Source: an uncultured Winogradskyella sp. (lineage in GTDB: Bacteria > Bacteroidota > Bacteroidia > Flavobacteriales > Flavobacteriaceae). Taken from it: DNA of 64,000 nt. The position numbers were made by a program, and so were the translations under genes. Location: assembly GCF_947498345.1 (NCBI RefSeq), contig NZ_CANMJY010000011.1:62001-126000 (forward strand), given 5' to 3'. The notes below the pieces were generated by a model. That model was not told the origin of the DNA, did no database searches, and saw only the letters and a program-made list of their open reading frames with translations. Below are positions 1 to 8,607 of this stretch, one piece after another (the first letter of the stretch is position 1; every line of letters begins with the position of its first letter).

Positions 1-1395
1 ATGTGGCATTTTAGCTAGGTCAACCACAAAGGTTTCGTTGCTAATAGTTTTGCCAAAGGCGATTGGTAATTGCATTTTGGATTGCTGAAACTTTTGTGAT
101 GCAATCACAGAACGCATAGAAACAATAGTCGAATTTTTATTTGGTACTTCTATACCAATTGTTCCTTTTCCTGGAATTGGTGCAATTATTCTAATACCCA
201 GTGCAGCAAGTGACAATGCAATATCATCTTCCAGGTTTTTGATTTTTGAGATTCTAATACCAGCATCAGGAACAATTTCATATAGTGTAACCGTAGGACC
301 TATAGTAGCCTTAATACTGCTAATACCTATTTTATAATTAAGAAGCGTTTCTACAATTCGATTTTTGTTTTCTTCAAGTTCTTCCTGGTCTATTGAAATC
401 CCTTCGTTATCGTATTTCTTTAATAAATCTAAAGGGGGAAATTGATAATTACTCAATTCTAAAGTAGGATCAAATTGTCCAAAATCCTCAACTAACTTAT
501 CTGAAAGATTATCAGTTTCAGATTTTTCCTCTTTGGCTTCTTCAACTTCAATTTTTAATTCTGGTTCTTCAATAGTTTGCTCTTTAGGTTTTTCGGTAAC
601 CTCCATCTTTAGATTTTCAGCTTTTGATTCTGGTTTAGAATAGTTGCTAATCGTGGGTTCAGCTTTATCTAAAGGAATTTCGAAAGCAGACTTTATGGCT
701 TCAGCTTCTTCAGAATGGCTATTATCTATAATAACATTAGAATTGTTAGAGTTTTCTTCGGGTTTTAAATCTGATTTTAGATCGCGCTTGGCATTTTTAA
801 ATAAATTAACAAATGTATCACCTGTAACTTTAAATCGAATCGCCAGATAGGCGATTAGCCCAAACAATAATAATAAGGCAGTTCCGATTTTGCCTATGTA
901 ATCCTGGAAGAAATGGTTCATTTCAAAACCAATAGTACCACCAAGGATATCGTATTTATGCGAAAAGAAACCTAAAAAAATGGAAAACCAAATTACAATC
1001 AATGTTCCCCAAATCCAATGTTTTCTGAGTTTAGCTTTTTTTAAGTTTAAGGTTACGTATATACCCGAAAGAAAAATAAGACCAGAAAAGATAAAAGAAG
1101 GAATTCCAAAGCCTTTAATGATAAAAAACTCACTGACCTTTGCGCCTAACTGGCTAGCCCAGTTTTTATATTCTGTAGATCGTTCTGGGAAAGTGCTTAG
1201 AATACTTTGATCTTCTTTTCCAGTAAATATGAAAGACAAGAACGAAATGAAAAGCAAGACACCAAGAATAATCAGTAAACTACCAAAAATGAGTTTTTGC
1301 TGATTAGATAATTTAAACGAAGGCCTTTTTAGTTTTGTTTTAGGTTTTGTCTTTGCCTTAATTGTACTTTTCTTTTTAGTTGTTTTTTTTGCCAT
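1..1395 (-). CDS. ftsK: DNA translocase FtsK/SpoIIIE, N-terminal part
   Basis: This is the N-terminal 465 codons of a FtsK-type DNA pump, which moves chromosome ends across the closing septum during division. The reading frame runs off the left edge, so the RecA-like motor and gamma domains are outside the window. It starts at the ATG at 1395 with a Lys-rich stretch. Four hydrophobic segments follow (about residues 32-55, 90-116, 122-142 and 165-185), then a Glu/Ser-rich linker (about 200-310), then the start of the FtsK alpha domain, including the segment IGIEVPNK. This membrane-linker-alpha order is typical of FtsK. It is the last gene of a minus-strand row with dgkA and tpx. Confidence 0.93.
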   Translation of the reverse strand, partial: MAKKTTKKKSTIKAKTKPKTKLKRPSFKLSNQQKLIFGSLLIILGVLLFISFLSFIFTGKEDQSILSTFPERSTEYKNWASQLGAKVSEFFIIKGFGIPSFIFSGLIFLSGIYVTLNLKKAKLRKHWIWGTLIVIWFSIFLGFFSHKYDILGGTIGFEMNHFFQDYIGKIGTALLLLFGLIAYLAIRFKVTGDTFVNLFKNAKRDLKSDLKPEENSNNSNVIIDNSHSEEAEAIKSAFEIPLDKAEPTISNYSKPESKAENLKMEVTEKPKEQTIEEPELKIEVEEAKEEKSETDNLSDKLVEDFGQFDPTLELSNYQFPPLDLLKKYDNEGISIDQEELEENKNRIVETLLNYKIGISSIKATIGPTVTLYEIVPDAGIRISKIKNLEDDIALSLAALGIRIIAPIPGKGTIGIEVPNKNSTIVSMRSVIASQKFQQSKMQLPIAFGKTISNETFVVDLAKMPH

Positions 1396-1422
1396 CCTAA
1401 CTTCTCATGAATATGAGAATCT

Positions 1423-2202
1423 CTATTTTAATTTATATTTTTTTGCTTTCTTAGAAATGCCATTGACATAATCTTCAATGATGTTAATCTTTTCCGCAAG
1501 CTTTGAGCCATCAAAACCTTTAATGTCTTTAATATCAATATTTGTATTATAAAATTCTAAATATTGACTCGCCAAAGGTAAATATGACCAATGCCATTTT
1601 TCAAGATTATACCCTGTTCTGTTGTTTTCTTTGTCGGTATAGACTTGGTAAAACCCAAAGGTGTTGGCATGAGCTATCAACCAATTATATGTTTCAAGTC
1701 CTTTTCCGCTGTTAAAATACGAATTATTTAGACTATTTAAATCAACATCTGTTCCCCAATGATGTCTTGATGAACTGGGCATAGAACTATACTCTAAAAT
1801 TTTTTTGGCGCGTTCTATAGGTTTAAGGTTTGAAAATTTTTCCCATTTGCGTTCCCAAATGACTTTTTGCTCATAGAAATTACGAGTTCCAGAGATGATT
1901 TTTAATTTTATTCCAGATTTAAGTGCTGAATCTGCCATAAGTAAAAATGCATTGTAAACCTCATTGTTAAGATGGACTTCTTTGGTAGAATGTACCGTGC
2001 TAACTTTTACAAATGAAGAGTCACTTTTATAATCAAATTTTCCAAGTACAAAATCTTTAGTAATAGATAATGGCGGGTTTTTAATAGTTTTTTTCGTTTC
2101 TGTAGCGACTTCCTTATATGTTGTTTTTATAATTTCTTTTGGTTTAGTATTACAACTAAAGCAAATTAGAATAAAAGAAAAGATTACTGACAGTTGCTTC
2201 AT
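1423..2202 (-). CDS. D-Ala-D-Ala carboxypeptidase, VanY-like (peptidase M15) lipoprotein
   Basis: Predicted periplasmic zinc peptidase that trims the terminal D-alanine of peptidoglycan peptides. I start it at the ATG at 2202, not the in-frame upstream codon near 2241, because this gives a short signal peptide ending in the lipobox FSC. The M15 zinc motif SRHHWGTDVD (Ser-x-His-x6-Asp) and a downstream His in WHWSY supply the usual His/Asp/His ligands. It lies between dgkA and ftsK on the same strand, a cell-envelope and division context. The family assignment is firm; the exact substrate (D,D or L,D bond) is not visible. Confidence 0.85.
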   Translation of the reverse strand: MKQLSVIFSFILICFSCNTKPKEIIKTTYKEVATETKKTIKNPPLSITKDFVLGKFDYKSDSSFVKVSTVHSTKEVHLNNEVYNAFLLMADSALKSGIKLKIISGTRNFYEQKVIWERKWEKFSNLKPIERAKKILEYSSMPSSSRHHWGTDVDLNSLNNSYFNSGKGLETYNWLIAHANTFGFYQVYTDKENNRTGYNLEKWHWSYLPLASQYLEFYNTNIDIKDIKGFDGSKLAEKINIIEDYVNGISKKAKKYKLK

Positions 2203-2281
2203 TTTGTAACTTAGAAGTATTACGCATTTAAATTTTAACAAAAATACGATTATGTAACGCTTATTCTTGAGGTTTTGGTAT

Positions 2282-2650
2282 TTAAAAGAATTTTGGAAAG
2301 TAAATAATTACAGCAATTATTACAGCTACAATAGAAGCTATAAAAACAGCGCCAGCTGCTATGTCTTTAATTAGCCCAATTTTTGGATGGTTGTCTGGAT
2401 GTACAAAATCTGCAATGTGTTCAATAGCTGTATTAAGACCTTCTATGCTCATAACCAAACCTATCATAGCAATTTGTACTAGCCATTCGATTTTTGAAAT
2501 TTGAAAATAAAAACCAGCAATAGTCACAACAAGAGCTATAAAAAGTTGAATTTTAATACTCGCCTCAGTTTTAATAAGAATAAGCATACCCTTAAAAGCA
2601 AAACCTATGCTTTTTATGCGATTAATAATAAAAGATTCTTTTTTATGCAT
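2282..2650 (-). CDS. dgkA: Diacylglycerol/undecaprenol kinase (DgkA family)
   Basis: Small integral membrane lipid kinase of 122 residues, the normal family length. Three hydrophobic segments are visible, and the family signature EGLNTAIEHIAD lies in the middle, its Glu/Asn/Asp residues serving metal and ATP binding. In Gram-negative bacteria the family phosphorylates diacylglycerol, and in many others undecaprenol; the sequence alone does not separate these. It lies 46 bases after tpx and upstream of the VanY-like gene, all on the minus strand, so co-transcription is plausible. Confidence 0.88.
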   Translation of the reverse strand: MHKKESFIINRIKSIGFAFKGMLILIKTEASIKIQLFIALVVTIAGFYFQISKIEWLVQIAMIGLVMSIEGLNTAIEHIADFVHPDNHPKIGLIKDIAAGAVFIASIVAVIIAVIIYFPKFF

Positions 2651-2696
2651 AAAACTGCATTAAACTTGTTAAGGGTATGATTAGTATTTTTGAAAA

Positions 2697-3197
2697 TTAT
2701 TTCAAAGCCTCTAGTGCTGCATTATAATTTGGTTCATTTGCAATTTCAGAAACTTGCTCAGTATGTAATATGGTGCCATCTTTATCAATAACAACAATAC
2801 ATCGCGATAATAATGTTTCAAATGCACCAGTAGTAAATGTTAAACCATAGTCGTCACCAAATTTTCCAGTTTTATAGTCAGAAAGGCTTACGACATTTTC
2901 AATGCCTTCAGCTCCACAAAAGCGTGCCATGGCAAATGGTAAATCTTTAGAGATGCAAAGTACTTTTGTGTTTTCTAATTGACTTGCTTTTTCATTGAAG
3001 GTTCGTATAGATTGCGCGCATGTACCAGTATCTACACTTGGAAAAATATTGAGGACTAATCGACTAGTTTCAAAATCAGTATTGCTTAGGTCTTTTAATT
3101 CTGTATTTGTAAGTTTAAACTCTGGTGCTATACTACCAATTTCTGGGAGATTCCCTATAGTTTTTACAGGTGTGCCACCTAATGTTACGTTTGCCAT
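2697..3197 (-). CDS. tpx: Thiol peroxidase Tpx (atypical 2-Cys peroxiredoxin)
   Basis: Reduces hydrogen and alkyl peroxides using thioredoxin as electron donor. The protein has 166 residues, the usual Tpx length. The peroxidatic Cys60 is in the context PSVDTGTC, and the resolving Cys94 is in ARFCGAEG, which is the Tpx arrangement rather than the AhpC one. The start at 3197 gives the usual N-terminus with VTLGGTPV. A perfect 17-base palindrome lies 29-45 bases upstream (3226-3242) and could be a regulatory site. Confidence 0.95.
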   Translation of the reverse strand: MANVTLGGTPVKTIGNLPEIGSIAPEFKLTNTELKDLSNTDFETSRLVLNIFPSVDTGTCAQSIRTFNEKASQLENTKVLCISKDLPFAMARFCGAEGIENVVSLSDYKTGKFGDDYGLTFTTGAFETLLSRCIVVIDKDGTILHTEQVSEIANEPNYNAALEALK

Positions 3198-3225
3198 TTT
3201 AGTTGATTTTTTAAAGCCTAAATTT

Positions 3226-3242
3226 AAAGATTATTAATCTTT
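3226..3242. promoter_or_regulatory. Perfect 17-bp palindrome upstream of tpx
   Basis: AAAGATTATTAATCTTT reads the same on both strands around one central base. It lies in the 279-base gap between tpx (minus) and the plus-strand membrane protein gene at 3477. An operator is possible, but AT-rich palindromes also arise by chance. I saw no other feature in this gap. Confidence 0.35.
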
Positions 3243-3476
3243 CTATTGCTAAATAAATTATAATGTTTTAAAAATTAGTTTAAGCCTTTTCTTGTACAAG
3301 TTGTGAGTTAACTTAGAATTTACATTTTCATAACGTTTAATCGAAGTAATTTGTCTTTTGCATAAATTATTAATTACTATTGGTTTTAAGTTTTACCTTC
3401 GACCTCAAGAGCTATTAATTATATTAAAATCTAAAGAGATAGACACTCTATCTATCTTTGTTTAATCATTGTTTTT

Positions 3477-4208
3477 ATGAAATTTGAGTTGAGAAAATCA
3501 AAGGTTCTACGCAATCTGCTTATTGTAGTAGGTCTGCTTTTAATAGGGAATCTTTTTGCTGTTTTTTTAAGGTTTAATACCGAGGGTATGGAAAGTAAGA
3601 TTACAAGACTATTAATTAAATTGTTTGATTTTAATCTTGAAGCTAATTTACCAACATATTTTTCTTCTTTAGTACTATTGTCTAATGGTATTTTATTAGC
3701 ATTAATAGGGAGAAGGCACAAAGCTTTAGGTAATAAGTTTTGGCACTGGTTAGGTTTATCTACAATTTTTGTTTTTTTGGCTCTTGATGAGATGATTCAA
3801 ATACATGAGCAGCTTAGAGCACCAATGGAGAAGCTATTCAACACCTCTGGCCTTTTATATTTCGCATGGTTTATTCCTTATATAATAGTTACTATAATTA
3901 TAGCTTTGGCTTATTTTAAGTTTATGATGCGATTGCCTAAGCATGTACTAAAACTTTTTATAATTGCTGGTGTGCTTTATGTCTTTGGTGCTGTAGGTAT
4001 GGAAGCGATAAGTGGAATGCACGCAGAAGTAGAAGGACAATATACTTTTGCTTATGCAATGATGTATTCTTTTGAAGAGCTATTGGAAATGTTAGGAGCA
4101 GTTGTATTTTTCTATGCACTATTAGTATATATAACTTCTGAGTTTAAGAATTTAAAAGTAAGATTCAAACCTAAAAAAAACAAAGAGAATAAAGTTGCGA
4201 AAGCATAA
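3477..4208 (+). CDS. Multi-pass membrane protein of unknown function
   Basis: I do not recognise a named family. The 243-residue protein has about six hydrophobic segments separated by short loops. A loop with the acidic/His pattern DEMIQIHEQ sits near residue 105, and another with GMHAEVEG near residue 180. These conserved-looking polar residues beside membrane spans could bind a metal or substrate, but this is a guess. The C-terminus is Lys-rich, so probably cytoplasmic. It stands alone on the plus strand and ends at a strong hairpin shared with pheT. Confidence 0.75.
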   Translation: MKFELRKSKVLRNLLIVVGLLLIGNLFAVFLRFNTEGMESKITRLLIKLFDFNLEANLPTYFSSLVLLSNGILLALIGRRHKALGNKFWHWLGLSTIFVFLALDEMIQIHEQLRAPMEKLFNTSGLLYFAWFIPYIIVTIIIALAYFKFMMRLPKHVLKLFIIAGVLYVFGAVGMEAISGMHAEVEGQYTFAYAMMYSFEELLEMLGAVVFFYALLVYITSEFKNLKVRFKPKKNKENKVAKA

Positions 4209-4209
4209 T

Positions 4210-4246
4210 AAAAAAGCCTTTGTCTTAAGACTAAGGCTTTTTTTTG
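4210..4246. terminator. Bidirectional terminator between the 3477 gene and pheT
   Basis: Inverted repeat with stem AAAAAGCCTT paired to AAGGCTTTTT and an inner GTCTTAAGAC palindrome. It has an A-run on the left and a T-run on the right, so it can stop transcription from either side. It lies between two convergent genes. Confidence 0.85.
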
Positions 4247-4261
4247 AGTAAACGTAGTATT

Positions 4262-6688
4262 TTATCGCAGTTTAGCACCGAGCTTATTTTCAAAATTAGA
4301 TTGTAGTTTATTCATAATCTTATCAATCTGTTTATCCGTAAGTGTTTTGTTTTCGTCTTGAAGGGTAAAACTTATAGCATAACTCTTTTTGCCTCCTGGT
4401 AAGTTCTTACCTTCATAAACATCAAATAAATTTACATTTTTAAGCAATTGCTTTTCGGTCTGTTTTGCTATGGTATATATGTCTTCAAAAGAAACACTAT
4501 GGTCAATAAGCAAAGCAAAATCACGTCTTACTTCAGGGTATTTTGGTATGGCATTGAATTTAATTTTATTGTGCTTCGCCATTTCTAAAACATTGTCCCA
4601 GTTAAAATCAGCAAACAGCACATTTTGCGAAATCCCAAAATGTTTTAAAACAGATTTTTTAACCAAGCCAAAATCCACCATTTTTTTCTTTCCTAGTGAG
4701 AGACTCATGCCCTCACTTAGAATATCTAGCTTTGTTGCTGCAGATTTTAAACGATTTAAGCCCAAACGCTGTAAGATAGTGTCTATAGTTCCTTTAAGGT
4801 AAAAGAAGTCACTAGGTGTAGCAATTGTATTCCAGCGTTCTTCTACTTTCTTTCCTGTAACAAATAGAGACAAATGCTTATGTTCTTCTCTTCCTTCAGT
4901 ATATTGATGGTAGGTTTTTCCAAATTCGAATAACTTTAAATCCTCACGTTTTCTATTAATGTTATGAGACACGGCTTCTAAACCAGAAAACATTAAAGAT
5001 TGACGCATTACTTCCAAATCGTTACTTAGAGGATTTAGCATTTGCACATTATGCTCTGTATTTAATTGTTCGCTTAATTCCACATATTTTGGCGAGGTCA
5101 ATGAATTAGCCATAATCTCAAAAAAGCCTTGGGAAGCTAATTGATTGCCAATAATATTTTGAAGTTTATAATCTTCAAAACGTGATGAATTAGAAATAGA
5201 TGCATTTAGCTTTTCTGTAGTACCAACATTATTGTAACCATATACTCTAAGGATTTCTTCAATAATATCGGCTTCGCGCTGTACATCATTTCTATATGCT
5301 GGCACTGTAAGCCCCAAGCCAGCTTCAGTAACATTATTTACTTTTATGTCTAAAGACGTGAGTATACTCTTTATAGTTTCTTTAGGAATTTCCTCTCCAA
5401 TTAATTTCTTAGCGTTTTCAAAACTTAATCTAACTTCAAAATCCTTAATTTTATTAGGATAAGCATCAGAAATATCACTCGTAATTTCGCCGCCAGCAAT
5501 TTCAGTAATCAATAATGCAGCACGCTTTAAAGCATATTCAGTGATATTTGGATCAATACCTCTTTCAAACCTAAAAGAGGCATCCGTATTTAATCCATGA
5601 CGTTTTGCTGTTTTTCTTATGCTAACAGGATCAAAGTAAGCACTTTCTAAAAAAATGTTACTAGTCCCTTCAGTAACACCAGAATCAATACCGCCAAAAA
5701 CACCAGCAATACACATTGGTTTTTCAGCGTCGCAAATCATTAGATCATCTGCATGTAATTCTCTAACTACTTCGTCTAGAGTAGTAAATTTTGTTCCTGC
5801 TTTACACGTTTTTACTTCAATCTTATTACCTGAAACTTTATTGGCATCAAAAGCATGTAGAGGTTGTCCTAATTCGTGTAATACATAGTTGGTAATATCA
5901 ACAATATTATTGATAGGCGATAAGCCAATAGATTTTAAGCGATGTTGTAACCAGTTAGGGGAGGGCTCAACTTTAACTCCAGAAATAGTAACACCACAAT
6001 AACGCGGACATTTTTCTTTGTCTTTAACATCTACATCAACCTTAAGTGAGCGAGCATCAACATGGTAAGAACTTACAGAAGGTGTTATCAATTCTAAAGC
6101 AACTTCTTTTTGTAATAAACCTGCTTTTAAATCTCTTGCTACACCATAGTGACTCATGGCATCGGCTCTGTTAGGTGTTAAACCTATTTCAAAAACATCA
6201 TCATTTTCAATATCAAATAGTTCTGCTGCAGGAGTACCAACAACAAATTGTTTGTCTAAGACCATAATACCATCATGAGACTCACCAAGACCAAGTTCGT
6301 CCTCAGCGCAAATCATACCATGACTTTCTTCACCGCGAATTTTACCTTTTTTAATCTTCCAGGCTTCCCCTTCAGCAGTATAAAGAGTAGTTCCTATAGT
6401 TGCCACAGGAACTTTTTGTCCGGCAGCAACATTTGGTGCTCCACAAACAATTTTTACTGGTGCATCTCCACCAATATTTACAGTGGTAACTTTTAATCGA
6501 TCTGCATTTGGGTGTTGCTCACAGGTTAATACTTCGCCTACAACAATACCTTCTAAGCCACCTTTTACGGATTCGTAGCGTTCAATACCTTCTATTTCTA
6601 AGCCAAGATCTGTAAGTAATTCTCCAGTTTTTTCAGCGTCCCAATCTATCTTTATAAACTGTTTAAGCCAGTTGTATGAAATTTTCAT
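4262..6688 (-). CDS. pheT: Phenylalanine-tRNA ligase beta subunit
   Basis: Beta subunit of the alpha2-beta2 enzyme that charges tRNA-Phe. At 808 residues it is full length for the long bacterial form. Visible domains in order are: the EMAP-like tRNA-binding domain (about 45-155, with HPNADRLKV), the B3/B4 editing region (ASFRFERGID near residue 370), the B5 domain, the catalytic-like core, and the C-terminal ferredoxin-fold anticodon-binding domain (about 715-808, beginning with KYPEVRRDFALLID). The alpha subunit gene pheS is not in this window. Confidence 0.97.
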   Translation of the reverse strand: MKISYNWLKQFIKIDWDAEKTGELLTDLGLEIEGIERYESVKGGLEGIVVGEVLTCEQHPNADRLKVTTVNIGGDAPVKIVCGAPNVAAGQKVPVATIGTTLYTAEGEAWKIKKGKIRGEESHGMICAEDELGLGESHDGIMVLDKQFVVGTPAAELFDIENDDVFEIGLTPNRADAMSHYGVARDLKAGLLQKEVALELITPSVSSYHVDARSLKVDVDVKDKEKCPRYCGVTISGVKVEPSPNWLQHRLKSIGLSPINNIVDITNYVLHELGQPLHAFDANKVSGNKIEVKTCKAGTKFTTLDEVVRELHADDLMICDAEKPMCIAGVFGGIDSGVTEGTSNIFLESAYFDPVSIRKTAKRHGLNTDASFRFERGIDPNITEYALKRAALLITEIAGGEITSDISDAYPNKIKDFEVRLSFENAKKLIGEEIPKETIKSILTSLDIKVNNVTEAGLGLTVPAYRNDVQREADIIEEILRVYGYNNVGTTEKLNASISNSSRFEDYKLQNIIGNQLASQGFFEIMANSLTSPKYVELSEQLNTEHNVQMLNPLSNDLEVMRQSLMFSGLEAVSHNINRKREDLKLFEFGKTYHQYTEGREEHKHLSLFVTGKKVEERWNTIATPSDFFYLKGTIDTILQRLGLNRLKSAATKLDILSEGMSLSLGKKKMVDFGLVKKSVLKHFGISQNVLFADFNWDNVLEMAKHNKIKFNAIPKYPEVRRDFALLIDHSVSFEDIYTIAKQTEKQLLKNVNLFDVYEGKNLPGGKKSYAISFTLQDENKTLTDKQIDKIMNKLQSNFENKLGAKLR

Positions 6689-6709
6689 GCGGTTAATTTA
6701 ATGAAGGCA

Positions 6710-6717
6710 CAAAGATA
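6710..6717 (-). promoter_or_regulatory. Putative -7 element of the pheT promoter
   Basis: On the minus strand this reads TATCTTTG, matching the Bacteroidota -7 consensus TAnnTTTG, 22 bases before the pheT start. I found no convincing -33 TTG at the expected spacing, so support is partial. Confidence 0.4.
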
Positions 6718-6805
6718 ATAATACTAGACTCCTAATGAAATTGAATATCACTTTTTTATGTAAGGGATTTGTTGTTATTTCGAATATTATTAAAACACAT
6801 TTATT

Positions 6806-8035
6806 ATGCGCTACCTAATTGCTTGCCTTATTGTTTTAACTGTTTTTTCATGCAAGGATGCTGTTAAAAAAGAAGATGTAAAATCTAACAAACTTAAAAT
6901 AGGGAAGTATAGAGCAGTTTTAGACGTACAGGATAATGAGTCTTTGCCTTTTATTTTTGAAGTAAAGTCACCAACAACATTAAATATATACAATGCAGAA
7001 GAGGTAATTGAAGTTGATGAAATTGAATATAGAAATGATTCTGTTTTTATTAAAGCTCCTGTATTTGAGGGCTATATCGCTGCTATTTTTGAAGGCAATA
7101 ATCTAAAAGGTAGTTTTATAAAAGAAAGTTTAGATCGTATTGTGCCATTTACAGCAGAATATGGTAATTCTAATAGGTTTCCTTTTTCTGAAAAACCATC
7201 TAAGAGTGTCAATGGCGTATGGGAAACAGTGTTTAGTAAAGGAATTGAGGGCGATGAATATATTGCTAAAGGTATTTTTAAAAGAACAGGTAATAAAGTT
7301 TTAGGTACATTTAGAACGACTACTGGTGATTATCGTTATCTAGAAGGTTCAATGATGGGTAATACTATGAAGCTTTCTACTTTTGATGGAGCTCATGCCT
7401 TTTTATTTACAGCTAAGGTATCTGACTCAACAATGGAAGGTACATTTTATTCTGGTAATCACTGGAAAGAGCCTTTTGTGGCAAAGCGTAATGAAAACTA
7501 CGAATTACCAAGTGCTAATGACTTAACATTTTTAAAAGAAGGTTATGATAGTATCGATTTTGTTTTTCCTAATACTTCTGATGAGTTAGTTGGTCTAAAA
7601 GATGATAAGTTTAAGGGCAAAGTAGTGATTGTACAGATTATGGGAACCTGGTGCCCTAATTGCTTGGATGAAAGCAAATACTATGCAGATTTTTACAAGA
7701 AAAATAAAGACAAAGATTTAGAGATTATTGCACTTGCTTTTGAATATGCCAAAGATAAAGAAACTGCTTTTAGTCGTATAGACCGTTTGGTTGTAAATGT
7801 TGGTATTGAATATCCAATACTATTAGCTCAATATGGAACTTCAGATAAGGTAAAAGCCCAAGAAAAATTACCAATGCTAAACCATGTGTTGTCTTATCCG
7901 ACTTCAATTTTTATTGATAAAAGAGGTAAAGTTCGTAAGATACACACAGGTTTTAATGGACCAGCAACAGGTGAGAAATATATTGAGTTTAAGAAAGAAT
8001 TTGAAGCGTTTGTTGATGAGTTGTTAAGTGAATAA
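6806..8035 (+). CDS. TlpA-like thioredoxin-fold lipoprotein
   Basis: Predicted periplasm-facing lipoprotein with a disulfide-exchange domain. The signal peptide ends in the lipobox VFSC, with lipidated Cys16. Residues about 30-230 form a beta-rich N-terminal region of unknown role, as seen in other Bacteroidota TlpA proteins. Residues about 250-409 are a redoxin domain with active site WCPNC (Cys283 and Cys286). A cis-Pro region (LSYPTSIFID) follows, as in TlpA/ResA. It probably reduces cysteines of exported proteins or cytochromes; the partner is unknown. It is a single gene ending at a strong terminator. Confidence 0.88.
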   Translation: MRYLIACLIVLTVFSCKDAVKKEDVKSNKLKIGKYRAVLDVQDNESLPFIFEVKSPTTLNIYNAEEVIEVDEIEYRNDSVFIKAPVFEGYIAAIFEGNNLKGSFIKESLDRIVPFTAEYGNSNRFPFSEKPSKSVNGVWETVFSKGIEGDEYIAKGIFKRTGNKVLGTFRTTTGDYRYLEGSMMGNTMKLSTFDGAHAFLFTAKVSDSTMEGTFYSGNHWKEPFVAKRNENYELPSANDLTFLKEGYDSIDFVFPNTSDELVGLKDDKFKGKVVIVQIMGTWCPNCLDESKYYADFYKKNKDKDLEIIALAFEYAKDKETAFSRIDRLVVNVGIEYPILLAQYGTSDKVKAQEKLPMLNHVLSYPTSIFIDKRGKVRKIHTGFNGPATGEKYIEFKKEFEAFVDELLSE

Positions 8036-8075
8036 ATTCTATATAGAAAAGAGGTATTTTTAATTAATGCAACAA

Positions 8076-8109
8076 AAAACCCAAAACTTTACAGTTTTGG
8101 GTTTTAATT
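8076..8109. terminator. Bidirectional terminator after the TlpA-like gene
   Basis: A perfect 13-bp stem (AAAACCCAAAACT with AGTTTTGGGTTTT) and a 4-base loop lie between the convergent TlpA-like and GNAT genes. Flanking A and T runs allow function in both directions. Confidence 0.9.
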
Positions 8110-8125
8110 TTATTTCTTTTTCAGT

Positions 8126-8422
8126 TTATATACGAATACCAACAGGTAGCATTCGTTTATATTTTCTGTTACTTCTTACAAATTTTGCAATTTCAGGACT
8201 TGTAGGAACAACACTTATGTTTCGTTCCTTAATATCATCAAACACCATTGCTAAAAACTCTTTTTCAAATTCTGTAGTTTTAATTGCCTCTGGAATCACC
8301 ATTTTTGTTAAGAATATCTTACGTTCTTGTAAGGAATATTCAATAACAGCCATTTCATCTTCAACCTTTAATTCATATTGACGCAGAAAGTCATTATCAA
8401 TCAGTTCAGCAGTTTCAGTCAT
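8126..8422 (-). CDS. Small YjdJ-type GNAT-fold protein
   Basis: A 98-residue protein of the short GNAT group related to YjdJ (COG2388). The strand pattern MAVIEYSLQERKIFLTKMVIPEA and the ending VVPTSPEIAKFVRSNRKYK match that group. In active members the segment after the PEA-like motif carries a Gly-rich acetyl-CoA loop (RGKGIG-like). Here the same place reads IKTTEFEKEF with no glycines, so acetyl-CoA binding may be weakened or lost. Substrate unknown. A minus-strand -7 box (TACCTTTG, 8496-8489) lies upstream. Confidence 0.75.
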   Translation of the reverse strand: MTETAELIDNDFLRQYELKVEDEMAVIEYSLQERKIFLTKMVIPEAIKTTEFEKEFLAMVFDDIKERNISVVPTSPEIAKFVRSNRKYKRMLPVGIRI

Positions 8423-8488
8423 AATTTTCTTCGTTTTTAAAGTTAGCGGTTGGCAAGTAGATACTATATTTTATATAGTTTTGCAGTG

Positions 8489-8496
8489 CAAAGGTA
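8489..8496 (-). promoter_or_regulatory. Putative -7 element of the YjdJ-type gene
   Basis: It reads TACCTTTG on the minus strand, matching TAnnTTTG, 67 bases before the start at 8422. The rest of the 8423-8607 gap holds a weak inverted repeat (TTTAAGGT at 8514 with ACCTTAAA at 8535) and nothing else I can assign. Confidence 0.4.
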
Positions 8497-8607
8497 CAAA
8501 AAATCAACGACACTTTAAGGTCTTTGGTGTTAAAACCTTAAATTTTAGACAATTATGCTTTTCCTTTTTGGAAAAGATATCAAAGATATAAAATTGACCC
8601 AAAAATA

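Noticed and set aside
644..1210. Open frames of 68 and 76 codons on the plus strand
   Set aside because: They lie antisense inside ftsK and have no protein-like features.
8067..8381. Plus-strand frame of 104 codons
   Set aside because: It starts in the terminator hairpin and runs antisense to the YjdJ-type gene, which has family support.
8514..8542. Inverted repeat TTTAAGGT/ACCTTAAA as a terminator
   Set aside because: No T-run, a 13-base loop, and no gene end nearby.
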